From Gammaproteobacteria bacterium (GTDB lineage: Bacteria > Pseudomonadota > Gammaproteobacteria > Steroidobacterales > GCA-2729495), in contig JASJBD010000038.1 of assembly GCA_030066665.1 (NCBI GenBank), positions 1 through 37,156 on the forward strand: a stretch of DNA of 37,156 nt, given 5' to 3'. The position numbers and the translations under genes are program-made. Of the stretch, positions 7,615 through 16,702 are shown in pieces; the first letter of the stretch is position 1, and every line of letters begins with the position of its first letter. The notes beneath the pieces were generated by a model. That model was given only the letters and a program-made list of their open reading frames with translations, was not told the origin of the DNA and ran no database searches.

Positions 7615-9555
7615 TCATAAGGTCCGCCGATGGATGCTTGGTGGATCCTCCTGCTGCGCGAGCCACATTTGGAACCAAGCGAGCGTGAAGATCGGAAATG
7701 CCAGATCAACGCTCTTATCTTGCCGGTGACGGTCAATGACTTTACCGACCGTATCGGCTCTCAGTATGCCCTGCCTGTCGGTCATCTCCGGTGACATGGC
7801 CTCACCGATTGGTGCAGGCAATGGACCGCGAAACCAATTGTCGATGGGCACATTGAATCCATGCTTGGGCCGATACAAGACGTCGTGCGGCACGAGCTTT
7901 TCGCCAATGCGTTTGAGCAAGATCTTGCCTTCCCTGCCACGCGCCATGAGTTGATGGGGAAGACCAACAACGTACTGAACCAACCGATAGTCAAGGAAGG
8001 GATTTCGAGCTTCCAGCCCCCAAGCCATAGTCGCCTTATCGACTTTGGCCAGCATTTCATACTCGAGTTGCGTGCGCAGATCGAAAGCCAACCAGCGCGC
8101 CAAGCGATTTGGGGCATTCGCAGGCAGATGATCGTACAGGTAATCATACGTCGAGGAAAATCCCGCCTGCGATCGCAAATGCTCGGCCCATTCCGGTGTG
8201 TACAACAGGAATTTCTCGCGCTCATTGAAATAGAGGAACATCTGCAGATATCGCCAGACACGGATCGTCTCATCAGGCGTTGTCAGGGCGATACCGAGCT
8301 GGTAGGCACGTCGGAGCCAATTGGGCATTCGCCATGTCACCGGGGGTACGGGGTTCTGCGATCTGATCGAGCGTATTGCCGACAGCGGCAACTTATTGAG
8401 ACGGTCGAACCTTTCGTCCGGCACCGTATGGCGATACGAATAGCCGCCAAAGACCTCGTCACCGCCATCTCCAGTCAGGACAACTTTGACGTGTCGAACT
8501 GTCTCTTGAGCCATTGCGTAGATGGCCAGACTCGAAGGAGTCGAAAATGGCTCATCATAGTGATCGACTACCTTTTCGAGCATAGACAGAAAATCGGGTT
8601 GGAGATCGATCTCCGTGTGCGTGGAACCGATGTGCTTTGCCACCTTTAACGCATACGGGCCCTCGTCGTGCCACTCGTTGCCAGCGAAGGCAACCGAGAA
8701 AGTGCGTAAAGATGAACTCGAAAGCTTGGCAAGGGCGCAAGCAACGCTGGAATCAACTCCGCCGCTCAAAAAGGCGCCAAGTGGCGCATCCGATATCTGG
8801 CGCAACCGAACGGAGTCCATCAACAGTGATTCTATGTTTTCAAGGATTTCGGATTCAGTGGCTCCGTCCGTGTCAACGAAGCCAAGCTTCCACCATGGTC
8901 TCTCCTGCACGCGTCCGTTTTCGACCAGCAAATAGTGTCCGGCCCGCAGTTTCTTGATTCCGCGGTAGACTGTGAATGGCGTCGGGATGCTCATCAACGA
9001 GAAGTAATGATGCAGACTTACGGGATCCAGTTCACGAGGCACAGTCCGGTCAGCGAGGATAGCTTTCAATTCGGACCCGCACAGGAAGCGTTCGTTGTCT
9101 TGATAATAAACAAGAGGCTTCACGCCGAAACGATCGCGGGCTACGAACAGGCGTCTTCGGCGTTTATCCCACAGGGCAAAAGCGAACATGCCGTTAAATC
9201 GCTGCAACGCTTCGGTACCCCATTCCCGATAGGCGTATAGCGCAACTTCCGTATCTGTGCCTGTCCGAAACCAGTGACCCAGCTTCTCAAGTTCGGAGCG
9301 CAGTTCGAGGAAGTTATAGATCTCGCCGTTGAAGCTAATGACCAATTGACCATCCGCCGATTGCATCGGCCCGCGACCGGCGGCTGACAAGTCCTGGATG
9401 GACAGACGCCGATGGCCCAGGCCCACAGGCCCATCTGTCCATACACCCTGATCGTCCGGACCGCGATGAACCAGAGTGTCGGTCATTCGGCGAACGGTCT
9501 CGACGTCCACGGATGCGGTTCGATCAAAGCTCAGGCATGCAACGATCCCGCACAT
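7615..9555 (-). CDS. asnB: Asparagine synthase (glutamine-hydrolysing) family amidotransferase
   Basis: This is a 646-residue class II amidotransferase. The N-terminal glutaminase starts MCGIV, so C2 is the nucleophile after Met removal. It also shows RGPDDQG, GHRRLSI and FNGEIYN. The C-terminal synthetase domain has the ATP-pyrophosphatase loop SGGVDSS (264-270) and the later GDGGDEVFGGY motif. Family members make asparagine, but AsnB homologues inside O-antigen and EPS clusters (WbpS of P. aeruginosa O6 is the precedent) are thought to amidate uronic acids. Its position directly after the GT4 and AlgD-like genes fits that second role; the sequence alone cannot decide. The start ATG has AGGGA about five bases upstream. 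Glutaminase and synthetase motifs are both intact. Confidence 0.92.
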   Translation of the reverse strand: MCGIVACLSFDRTASVDVETVRRMTDTLVHRGPDDQGVWTDGPVGLGHRRLSIQDLSAAGRGPMQSADGQLVISFNGEIYNFLELRSELEKLGHWFRTGTDTEVALYAYREWGTEALQRFNGMFAFALWDKRRRRLFVARDRFGVKPLVYYQDNERFLCGSELKAILADRTVPRELDPVSLHHYFSLMSIPTPFTVYRGIKKLRAGHYLLVENGRVQERPWWKLGFVDTDGATESEILENIESLLMDSVRLRQISDAPLGAFLSGGVDSSVACALAKLSSSSLRTFSVAFAGNEWHDEGPYALKVAKHIGSTHTEIDLQPDFLSMLEKVVDHYDEPFSTPSSLAIYAMAQETVRHVKVVLTGDGGDEVFGGYSYRHTVPDERFDRLNKLPLSAIRSIRSQNPVPPVTWRMPNWLRRAYQLGIALTTPDETIRVWRYLQMFLYFNEREKFLLYTPEWAEHLRSQAGFSSTYDYLYDHLPANAPNRLARWLAFDLRTQLEYEMLAKVDKATMAWGLEARNPFLDYRLVQYVVGLPHQLMARGREGKILLKRIGEKLVPHDVLYRPKHGFNVPIDNWFRGPLPAPIGEAMSPEMTDRQGILRADTVGKVIDRHRQDKSVDLAFPIFTLAWFQMWLAQQEDPPSIHRRTL

Positions 9556-9635
9556 CAGATTCCCTTATTACATTCCGGCCAGGCGAGATGCGATCTCGAT
9601 TTCGGCGATCAAAGTGAAATTCGAAATCAGTCAGC

Positions 9636-10748
9636 TCAGCTCAGTGCCGCCTGTTGTGACGAGGACATCTGCCCCAGAATGAGTTCGACTTCTTGGACCG
9701 CCGTATCGGTCAGGGCAGGCCGTCCGATTGCGGATTTGATGTCTTCCAGCTCATTTAGCGTCGACAAAATTGCCGTCACCATGCTATCCGCGTCGGAAGC
9801 AGTGAATGTCACAACGAACTCCGGGCGAGTCCCATTCTCGGCAGCGACTACTGGCACCCCCAAGGCTAACGACTCCAAAACTGATGACGATACGCCATCG
9901 CGGACGTGAGTGCGCAAATACAGTGCGCTCGACGTCAAGACGGTCAGGAATGAGTCGTGATCCAGGTTGCCTGTCAAAAAGACAGCGTCCTCCAGGTCTT
10001 TGCGTCGAAGCTCAGCTCGAAATTCCGGTTCCTCGTCGCCCGTCCCGACGATTACTAGCCCACAATTCGGAAGGTGCGACTGCCTCAAGATTTGCATCGC
10101 TTCGATAACGACGTCGGTGTAGAAGCCGTCCCGAAAACACAAATAGCTGGTCATCACGGGCTCACATTGCTGCAAGAAACGCTGCAGGTCTGCGGGCATT
10201 TCTATTTCTTCGAATTCCAGGTATTGCGCAGAAAACGCGGGAATTGGATGCACTTTCTCCGGACGCGTATAGCTGATCAAGACATTCTTCTCAGCCTCAC
10301 TATTGCAAATAACCGCATCCGAGACCAGAAATATCAGAGAAAACAGCGGCTTGAAGACCACGCGGCGCCAGCCCTGCAGGAATGGCTGAACCGGTCCAGC
10401 GTGGAAGGTTACGAGAGCGCGGACGCCCATGAGCTTTGCGATCAGCAGGGCGGCCAGGTTTAGCAACAATCCGCGAAAGTACTCCGCGTTGATGTGCCCA
10501 TGGACGATGAAGCCCTCGCGCACGTGTCGATATACCTTCGTGAGATAATCGATTGCGCCGTAAACCGGGATGCAGTCACGATCCGGAATTGTCCGGCTCG
10601 GTCCGACATCCAGGACCTCGCACTGGCCTCTCCCTTCTCGAATTATGCGCCGCAACAGTTTTACCCGGTTGACCCATCCGGACGCCGGTGGCTCGTAGGG
10701 ACAAACCTCGAGAACCTTCGATGCCGGGGCTGTTTCCGAACCGGTCAC
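9636..10748 (-). CDS. Family 4 (GT-B) glycosyltransferase
   Basis: The 370-residue protein is a retaining GT-B glycosyltransferase. The N-terminal half contains membrane-associating hydrophobic stretches (LLLNLAALLIAKLMG; FKPLFSLIFLVSDAVICNS). The C-terminal half has GLVIVGTGDEEPEF, a VFLTGNL strand and the donor-binding segment SSVLESLALGVPVVAAENGT, which carries the EX7E-like signature of family 4. It starts with GTG, only two bases after the stop of the AlgD-like gene, with AAGG ten bases upstream, so translation is probably coupled. It should transfer a sugar from an NDP donor to an undecaprenyl-linked intermediate in the cytoplasm. The adjacent AlgD-like enzyme suggests a mannuronate-type donor, but that is inference only. 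Confidence 0.88.
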   Translation of the reverse strand: MTGSETAPASKVLEVCPYEPPASGWVNRVKLLRRIIREGRGQCEVLDVGPSRTIPDRDCIPVYGAIDYLTKVYRHVREGFIVHGHINAEYFRGLLLNLAALLIAKLMGVRALVTFHAGPVQPFLQGWRRVVFKPLFSLIFLVSDAVICNSEAEKNVLISYTRPEKVHPIPAFSAQYLEFEEIEMPADLQRFLQQCEPVMTSYLCFRDGFYTDVVIEAMQILRQSHLPNCGLVIVGTGDEEPEFRAELRRKDLEDAVFLTGNLDHDSFLTVLTSSALYLRTHVRDGVSSSVLESLALGVPVVAAENGTRPEFVVTFTASDADSMVTAILSTLNELEDIKSAIGRPALTDTAVQEVELILGQMSSSQQAALS

Positions 10749-10750
10749 TG

Positions 10751-12064
10751 TCAGACTACCTTGACATTATTGGAGTAGCGCAGCCACTCCCGGGAGAGCG
10801 GTTCATCGAAATCGAGAATCAGTTGTTGGCCACCGAACTCTGCCTCGATCCGGGAGCGGATCACCTGGTCAGCATGCGCCAATACCAGCACCTCGGCGTG
10901 AGCGATGACATCCTCGATCTTGTCGCACAGCAGCCCGGCGACGTGGGGAATGTGTCTCTGTATGTACTCGAGGTTTTTCCCTTTGAGTTGTGAAAGGCGC
11001 ACATCGGCATCGTAAATCGCTATCTCTTTTCCCTTACCGATTAGAGCCTCTACCATGCCGATCATCGGACTTTCTCGTAGGTCGTCAGTTCCAGATTTAA
11101 AGGCTAATCCGACCACTCCAATTCGTTGTCGATCAGTACCGAGGACCATCTCGACGCATCGATCGAGATAGCTTCGATTGCTCTCCAAGGTAGCCCTGAG
11201 TACCGGAGTCGGTTGGTTCGTCTGCCGAGCGCGATAATTCAACGCCCGCAGGTCTTTCGGTAAGCAAGAGCCTCCGAAGGCAAATCCAGGCCTCAAGTAC
11301 CTACGCGACACATTGAGTTTCTCGTCCATACAGAAGATGTCCATAACTTGATGGCTATCGAGACCATCGGCCGCGCATAACAGCTGAATCTCATTCGCGA
11401 ATGCCACTTTGAGCGCGTGATAGCAATTGGATGCATACTTGACCATCATGGCTTCAGCCATACCGGCGCGGACGAACGGCGCGGGTACAAACTGCAATAG
11501 CTGCTCTATGACATCACCAGATCTTTGGTCGTACTGACCGATCAAGGTAAATGGTGGCTGCATAAAATCCTGGACAGAGCTGCCCTCGCGCAGAAATTCT
11601 GGCACGGTAGCTAATCCATACGCTTCACCCGGGGCGGCACCAACTGACTCAGTGAGCCGCGGCACGATTATTTCGTGAATCGCCTCGGGAAGAACCGTGC
11701 TGCGGATCGCTACAACTCGATAGGTATCGGCCCGGTGAAGCTGCTCGCCGATCTGCGCGAGCACGCCATTCATGGCCGCGAAATCGATATCACCGGCCGG
11801 ACTGGATGGAGTACCGACACAAACGAGCGCGACGTCCCAATCATTTGCCCGTTCCAGTTGAGACTCCGCCACCAAAGAACCATTCTCAACAACCGACGTT
11901 AGAATCTCATCGAGACCGGGCTCCAGGACAGGCGGGATGCCCCGACGAATCATGTCGACCTTCGATTCGTCGACATCAATTCCGATTACGTCGTGGCCTT
12001 GTTGCGCCAGCAGCGCAGCGGTGACAGAACCGACATAGCCCAAACCGAAAACAGCAACCTTCAT
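10751..12064 (-). CDS. algD: GDP-mannose 6-dehydrogenase-like (AlgD-type) nucleotide-sugar dehydrogenase
   Basis: This enzyme oxidises a nucleotide sugar to its uronic acid with two NAD+. The Rossmann motif FGLGYVGSV is at the N-terminus; VCVGTP and the NPEFL-equivalent VPEFLRE follow. The catalytic Cys is in FAFGGSCLPKD (C267; AlgD uses C268). Around it, MDIFCMDEKLNVSRRYLRPG closely tracks AlgD, and the later GTDDLRESPM and IPHVAGLL also match AlgD rather than Ugd or WecC. Length (437 residues) fits AlgD. The ATG at 12064 precedes the Rossmann motif directly; in-frame starts at 12088 (ATG) and 12094 (TTG) would add a non-homologous extension. Expected product is GDP-mannuronate, though GDP versus UDP specificity cannot be proven by eye. 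No other alginate gene is visible. Confidence 0.88.
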   Translation of the reverse strand: MKVAVFGLGYVGSVTAALLAQQGHDVIGIDVDESKVDMIRRGIPPVLEPGLDEILTSVVENGSLVAESQLERANDWDVALVCVGTPSSPAGDIDFAAMNGVLAQIGEQLHRADTYRVVAIRSTVLPEAIHEIIVPRLTESVGAAPGEAYGLATVPEFLREGSSVQDFMQPPFTLIGQYDQRSGDVIEQLLQFVPAPFVRAGMAEAMMVKYASNCYHALKVAFANEIQLLCAADGLDSHQVMDIFCMDEKLNVSRRYLRPGFAFGGSCLPKDLRALNYRARQTNQPTPVLRATLESNRSYLDRCVEMVLGTDRQRIGVVGLAFKSGTDDLRESPMIGMVEALIGKGKEIAIYDADVRLSQLKGKNLEYIQRHIPHVAGLLCDKIEDVIAHAEVLVLAHADQVIRSRIEAEFGGQQLILDFDEPLSREWLRYSNNVKVV

Positions 12065-12163
12065 CTTACCGACCCATCTTTCCGGCATTGCCAATCTGGC
12101 ACGGCCGTGATGCTATCTGACCCGCAGCGATCCGACAGCAAGAGAATCAAGGTTCGCTTTCGT

Positions 12164-13318
12164 CTACGACCCATCGGAATTCGCCATCTGATTCGAGTCT
12201 TTTGTCGCGGTCAGAACATCCGACAATAAGAAATCCTGCACAACGCCTGCCATCTTTTCGGTGCCCTCGACTGTCCAGTGTTGGTCCAGCGGGAAATAGA
12301 GACTCTGGGGGTTTGGGTCTTCCAGAATCGTGGGCAACAAGTCAAGCACCGGGATGTCGAATACTCGACCAAGGCGCACGAGATTCAAATTTGGCCCGTC
12401 CGGCCGCACACTGTCAGCCTCCAGCTCGGCTACCTCGACGTACTCTTGCCAGCGAGCAGGCAAGACTTGGGGCACGTCCGGAATAACCACCATCGCTGGC
12501 TTGAAGCCGAGTTCGCGGCTAAGCTCCTTGAATCGCTCCAGGGCACGTTCTGTGGGCGCCCAGACCTCTGCCATCTCCGCGCTATCTGTCAAAAATGCAG
12601 CCAGATACTCCTGGCGCTCCATCGCCGCCCACTCGGCCGCACGTGGATCACGTAGCTTTCGCTGCAAAGGCCAGAGCAAGTTGTACAAATGTGAGTTGCG
12701 AGCCAGGTAGCTCCGCAACTCGTTCGGCAGCCATCCTTCCGGAGGTGGCCCAAATACCAAGTAGCCGTCCATTGCCTTCAGTCGCAGGTCGACATAGTTC
12801 TCGCGGACGTCATTGCCCACGAAAAAATTGAGTATTACGACATCCGGATCTACCAGCGACGAAATTCTTTCGAGGTATTCGACGGCCTGCCAAGTACTGT
12901 ATCCTGGCACGCCGGCATTAATAACTTCGAAATTCGTTGTTGGGTCGCCAGAGAGCAGCTTCTCCAGGACCTTGGCGATGGTTTCTTCCTGCTCGACACC
13001 CACTCCCATAGTAAATGAGTCACCCAGCGCTACGATACGAACCGTTTTGTCCGGCTTGCGACCGTATTCACGCGATTCGCGGAAGCCGTCAGCGTTGGTC
13101 GCTATAGTTACAGTGAATTCGGCGGTCCTTGATTTGCCGGAAAATCTCTTTGCGAGCCGATAGCCCATTGGTTCGTCGCTGATGAACAGACCCTGAGGGA
13201 AGCGGTATACCAGCTGGGGCGCGAGATACCTGGTCGCCAATTCAGCCAGATAGATGGCAATTGCGGAGGCGACAACCAACGTCGCCAGATTTGTGGCCAA
13301 CGCCCCTAAACGTTTCAT
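12164..13318 (-). CDS. Membrane-anchored SGNH hydrolase/acyltransferase-like protein
   Basis: A 384-residue protein with an N-terminal membrane helix (about residues 8-28) and a complete SGNH set: block I LGDSFTMGVG (S101), block II NAGVPGYST, block III FFVGNDV (N169) and D-x-H-W in LDQHWTVEG (D345, H347). It is more canonical than the 3978-5186 protein and is not a close paralogue of it. It probably adds or removes acyl groups on the polysaccharide or a lipid-linked intermediate on the periplasmic side. Its ATG overlaps the stop of the WbpB-like gene (ATGA, 4 bases), which places it firmly in the operon. A 99-base gap with no evident signal separates it from the AlgD-like gene downstream. 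Confidence 0.9.
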   Translation of the reverse strand: MKRLGALATNLATLVVASAIAIYLAELATRYLAPQLVYRFPQGLFISDEPMGYRLAKRFSGKSRTAEFTVTIATNADGFRESREYGRKPDKTVRIVALGDSFTMGVGVEQEETIAKVLEKLLSGDPTTNFEVINAGVPGYSTWQAVEYLERISSLVDPDVVILNFFVGNDVRENYVDLRLKAMDGYLVFGPPPEGWLPNELRSYLARNSHLYNLLWPLQRKLRDPRAAEWAAMERQEYLAAFLTDSAEMAEVWAPTERALERFKELSRELGFKPAMVVIPDVPQVLPARWQEYVEVAELEADSVRPDGPNLNLVRLGRVFDIPVLDLLPTILEDPNPQSLYFPLDQHWTVEGTEKMAGVVQDFLLSDVLTATKDSNQMANSDGS

Positions 13319-14367
13319 TTTGCTGCGGTGCCGGACGAAGTGCCCGGCGTCTTTGCATTACCTTCGATCGCAACAGGCACACCGTTGGTTTTCAGGGACC
13401 GCTGGGCCGCATCAAGTACCTTCAAGACCCTAAGTCCATCGTGGCCGTCGCTGAGCGGTCGAGACCGGGTACGAACACAATTCAGGAAGTGCTCGCACTC
13501 GATCCGCAGCGGTTCACCAACTTTGACGTAGGGAATTGTCACGTCACCAAACCGTAGCGTCACGTATTCGGCAAACGTGTCGTAGTCCGTATTCTGAGCT
13601 GCTCCCTTGTCGTAGATTCGCAGCTTTTCGTTACTTTCCAAGTCATCGAAGACGGCCATTTTCTTACTGCCGACAATCGTTATCTTTCGAATCTTGTGTG
13701 GATCCAACCAACTAACGTGAACATGCGCCATTGACTCGCCACTGAAATTCATTGACATAAACACGACGTCTTCGACACCGTCGCGCAAGTAACTTTGTCC
13801 ACGTGCGGTAACGTCGGTTGGTTCACGATCGAGCAAATACAGGATTGAAGAAACATCATGGGGGGCAAAGTTCCACATCGCGTTCTCGTCTTCTCTGACC
13901 GTGCCGAGGTTCACTCTCTGGTTGTAGATATAGTAAATATCGCCGAGTTCGCCTGAATCTATCAGCTCGCGGAGTTTGACGATGATTGGGTGATATTCCA
14001 GCAGGTGCCCCACCATGAGGATTCGGTCGCGTTCCTCCGCCATGCGAATTAGTTCTTCGCCATGATGCACTTCCAATACGATCGGCTTCTCGACGTACAC
14101 GTCCTTGCCGGCCATCAAGGCTGCCTTGCACAATGAATAGTGAGTGGGTGCGGGCGTCGCAATTACTACCGCTTGGATCTCGGGATCCGCCAGAACCGAG
14201 TCGAAGTCCCGGCTAAGTTGCGTTCCCGGCAATTGACTCTGAAGTTGCGACAGGCGCGTTTCGTCCAGATCGCATATGTACTTCAGGTTACACTCCGGAA
14301 TCTGAAAATAGTTCCGTGCGAGATTCTTGCCCCAACCGCCGACGCCGACAACCGCTACATTTATCAT
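13315..14367 (-). CDS. wbpB: Gfo/Idh/MocA oxidoreductase, WbpB/WlbA-like
   Basis: This 350-residue NAD-dependent oxidoreductase has the Rossmann motif VGVGGWGKN, the IATPAPTHY strand, the family-defining EKP (K94) and a conserved His in FAPHDVS (H170). In P. aeruginosa and Bordetella, WbpB/WlbA oxidises C3 of UDP-N-acetylglucosaminuronate, feeding the WbpE transaminase. Here WbpI/WecB-, WbpE- and WbpD-like genes sit directly upstream, which supports that assignment over a generic Gfo/Idh role. The ATG has GGAG eight bases upstream and lies 20 bases after the WecB stop; its TGA overlaps the next ATG. The C-terminal tail (TPGTSSGTAAK) looks disordered. Confidence 0.88.
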   Translation of the reverse strand: MINVAVVGVGGWGKNLARNYFQIPECNLKYICDLDETRLSQLQSQLPGTQLSRDFDSVLADPEIQAVVIATPAPTHYSLCKAALMAGKDVYVEKPIVLEVHHGEELIRMAEERDRILMVGHLLEYHPIIVKLRELIDSGELGDIYYIYNQRVNLGTVREDENAMWNFAPHDVSSILYLLDREPTDVTARGQSYLRDGVEDVVFMSMNFSGESMAHVHVSWLDPHKIRKITIVGSKKMAVFDDLESNEKLRIYDKGAAQNTDYDTFAEYVTLRFGDVTIPYVKVGEPLRIECEHFLNCVRTRSRPLSDGHDGLRVLKVLDAAQRSLKTNGVPVAIEGNAKTPGTSSGTAAK

Positions 14368-14387
14368 TGTTCTTCTCCGTCCAGGTT

Positions 14388-15509
14388 CTAGTTCAGGAAC
14401 TCCAGAACTGCACCCAGAATCTGAGCGGCAGAATCGCCCCTGCCGAATATTCGATCAGACGCCTCTCGGAAGTCAGCGTTGCCGGCTTCGAGTTGCGCGT
14501 TCCAGTTTGCTACCGCTGTGGTGATCTTGTCGGGATCGGTACCGCAGACCACGTTCCCGCCAATCTCGACGGTTTCAACCCATTCAGTTTCATCGCGTAG
14601 CGTCACACAAGGGGTATCGAGAAACAGTGCTTCTTTCTGTAAGCCGCCCGAATCCGTCATTACCACCTTTGCAGCATCGGTCAAACGCAATATGTCCAGA
14701 TAGCCTACCGGTTCGACTAAGCGAAGGCGCGGATGCGCTTCCCAGTTCACGTCATTAGACGTAATCGCTTTGGCGGTCCGTGGATGCACTGGGAAAATGA
14801 GTTCCAGACCGTCAGACGCAACGCGATTGAATGCGGTTAGCAGCTCATTGAGCCGCCTAGGGTCGTCAGTATTCTCTGCACGGTGGACCGTAATCAGACC
14901 GAATGAGCCGGGTGTTAGTCCAAATCGGGCGAGCACCGTGGAACGCTCCGCAGCGACGACGCGATGCTGTAGAACAGAATCGCGCATGACATCACCAGTA
15001 TAGCGCGACTTGTCGCCAAGACCCTCGCTGTCAAGATTTTTCATTGCAGTAGGCGTAGGCGCCAGCAATAGATCGGAGACATGATCAGCGACAATACGGT
15101 TGATTTCCTCTGGCATAGCGCGATTAAAACTGCGCAGTCCAGCTTCTACGTGTGCCGTCGGTGTGCAGAGCTTCGTAGCGGCAAGAGCACCTGCGATAGT
15201 TGAGTTCGTATCGCCAAACGTGATGACCATGTCCGGCCGTTTATCAACCAGGGCGCGCTCCGCGCCGATCAGCATTCTTGCTGTTTGCGCACCGTGTGAA
15301 CCGGATCCCACGCCAAGATTCATATCCGGCGTCGGGATGCCGAGCTCATCGAAGAAAACGTCTGACATCGCCGTATCGTAGTGCTGGCCTGAATGAAGAA
15401 TGAGATGATCAATACCATCACCGGCTCGAATCCGGGCATCTATCGCACGCACCAAGGGCGCCAACTTAACGAATTGGGGACGTGCACCGATGACGCTTAG
15501 TAGTCTCAC
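14388..15509 (-). CDS. wecB: UDP-N-acetylglucosamine 2-epimerase family (WecB/WbpI-like)
   Basis: The 373-residue GT-B-fold epimerase has the hallmarks of the non-hydrolysing family: GARPQFVKLAPL at the N-terminus, LHSGQHYD, VITFGDTNS, HVEAGLRSF, MPEEINR, TVHRAEN, and VMTDSGGLQKEA. Such enzymes interconvert UDP-GlcNAc and UDP-ManNAc (WecB), or their 2,3-diacetamido uronate equivalents (WbpI). The surrounding WbpB/E/D-like genes make the WbpI activity, forming UDP-ManNAc(3NAc)A, the better guess. It starts with GTG two bases after the stop of the aminotransferase gene, implying translational coupling. Confidence 0.92.
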   Translation of the reverse strand: MRLLSVIGARPQFVKLAPLVRAIDARIRAGDGIDHLILHSGQHYDTAMSDVFFDELGIPTPDMNLGVGSGSHGAQTARMLIGAERALVDKRPDMVITFGDTNSTIAGALAATKLCTPTAHVEAGLRSFNRAMPEEINRIVADHVSDLLLAPTPTAMKNLDSEGLGDKSRYTGDVMRDSVLQHRVVAAERSTVLARFGLTPGSFGLITVHRAENTDDPRRLNELLTAFNRVASDGLELIFPVHPRTAKAITSNDVNWEAHPRLRLVEPVGYLDILRLTDAAKVVMTDSGGLQKEALFLDTPCVTLRDETEWVETVEIGGNVVCGTDPDKITTAVANWNAQLEAGNADFREASDRIFGRGDSAAQILGAVLEFLN

Positions 15510-15511
15510 GC

Positions 15512-16702
15512 CTAGCTACAGTAATCGGCCAGGGCGGTGACAACCGACGATTTCTGATCGTCATCCAATTCCGGGTAAATGGGAATGGCAATCGTCTCTC
15601 GTGCAGCTCGAGCCGATTCCGGACAATCTTCCGGTTGGTATCCGAGGCTGCTAAAACACTGCTGCATATGCAACGGTACCGGGTAGTAGACTTCATTGCC
15701 TATATTCGCCGCGCTCAGGTGTTCCCTGAGACCATCGCGATCACGTACTCGCATTACATACTGGTTATAGATATGGCGCTGACCTGTAGTTCTGGACGGC
15801 GTCGTGAGCACGCCGGGAATCTCACTCAGGGCGGCATCGTAGTAGGTTGCGTTTTTCTGCCGACCTTCCGTCCATCTATCGAGATACTTCAGTTTTACCG
15901 AGAGTATCGCGGCCTGCAGCGCATCCAATCGAAAATTGCCGCCAATGAGTGCATGGTAGTACTTTGGCTTGGAACCGTGGGCGCGGAGTACCCGCAAGCG
16001 CTCGGCGATATCGGCATCTTTAGTCGTGCACATACCGCCGTCGCCAAACGCCCCGAGATTCTTGCTGGGAAAAAACGAAAAGCACCCGATATCACCCATA
16101 CTGCCGGCGCGGCTCCCGTCCGTGTACTCGGCACCGATGGCCTGAGCCGCGTCCTCGATAACTCGCAGGTCGTAACGCTGCGCTAGTTCCAGTATTGGAC
16201 CCATATCGGCGGTTTGACCAAACAGGTGGACCGGCATAAGTGCCTTTACGGTTCCGCCGGTCGAGCGATTTACTAATCGGCCATTTTCTTCGTCGGTGTT
16301 CGACTCTATCCAGCTGGAAATTCCTGTCGGAGATATGTTGTAGCTAACCGGATCAATGTCGCAAAAGATCGGTCTTGCTCCGACTCGTGCGATGCAGCCG
16401 CCCGTAGCAAAGAAGGTATACGGCGTCGTTATGACTTCATCCCCGGGACCAATCTCCAAGGCCATCAAGGCGATCAACAGCGCATCCGTGCCCGACGACA
16501 CGCCGATCCCGAATTCGCACTGGCAATAGGCCGCAATGGACTCCTCCAGCGCGGTTACCTTCGGCCCCATAATGAATCGCTGTGAGTCTATGACCTCCTT
16601 GATTTCCGCCATTACTTCCTTTTCAAGGCTGCCATACTGCGCTTGCAGATCAAGCAACGGTACCGGCACTCGGCGATGGTCTCTAGCCGCTGGATTGTTC
16701 AT
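15512..16702 (-). CDS. wbpE: DegT/DnrJ/EryC1/StrS sugar aminotransferase, WbpE-like
   Basis: This 396-residue PLP-dependent enzyme would install an amino group on a keto-sugar nucleotide. Motifs: PLLDLQAQYGSL near the N-terminus, GVSSGTDALLIAL (cofactor phosphate site), VIEDAAQAIGA (D184 pairs with the pyridine nitrogen) and the Schiff-base Lys in FSFFPSKNLGAFGDGG (K214). WbpE acts at C3 of UDP-2-acetamido-3-keto-glucuronate using glutamate, in step with WbpB and WbpD. Its ATG overlaps the TGA of the WbpD-like gene by 4 bases (ATGA), typical of a coupled cassette. Substrate assignment rests mainly on neighbours. Confidence 0.92.
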   Translation of the reverse strand: MNNPAARDHRRVPVPLLDLQAQYGSLEKEVMAEIKEVIDSQRFIMGPKVTALEESIAAYCQCEFGIGVSSGTDALLIALMALEIGPGDEVITTPYTFFATGGCIARVGARPIFCDIDPVSYNISPTGISSWIESNTDEENGRLVNRSTGGTVKALMPVHLFGQTADMGPILELAQRYDLRVIEDAAQAIGAEYTDGSRAGSMGDIGCFSFFPSKNLGAFGDGGMCTTKDADIAERLRVLRAHGSKPKYYHALIGGNFRLDALQAAILSVKLKYLDRWTEGRQKNATYYDAALSEIPGVLTTPSRTTGQRHIYNQYVMRVRDRDGLREHLSAANIGNEVYYPVPLHMQQCFSSLGYQPEDCPESARAARETIAIPIYPELDDDQKSSVVTALADYCS

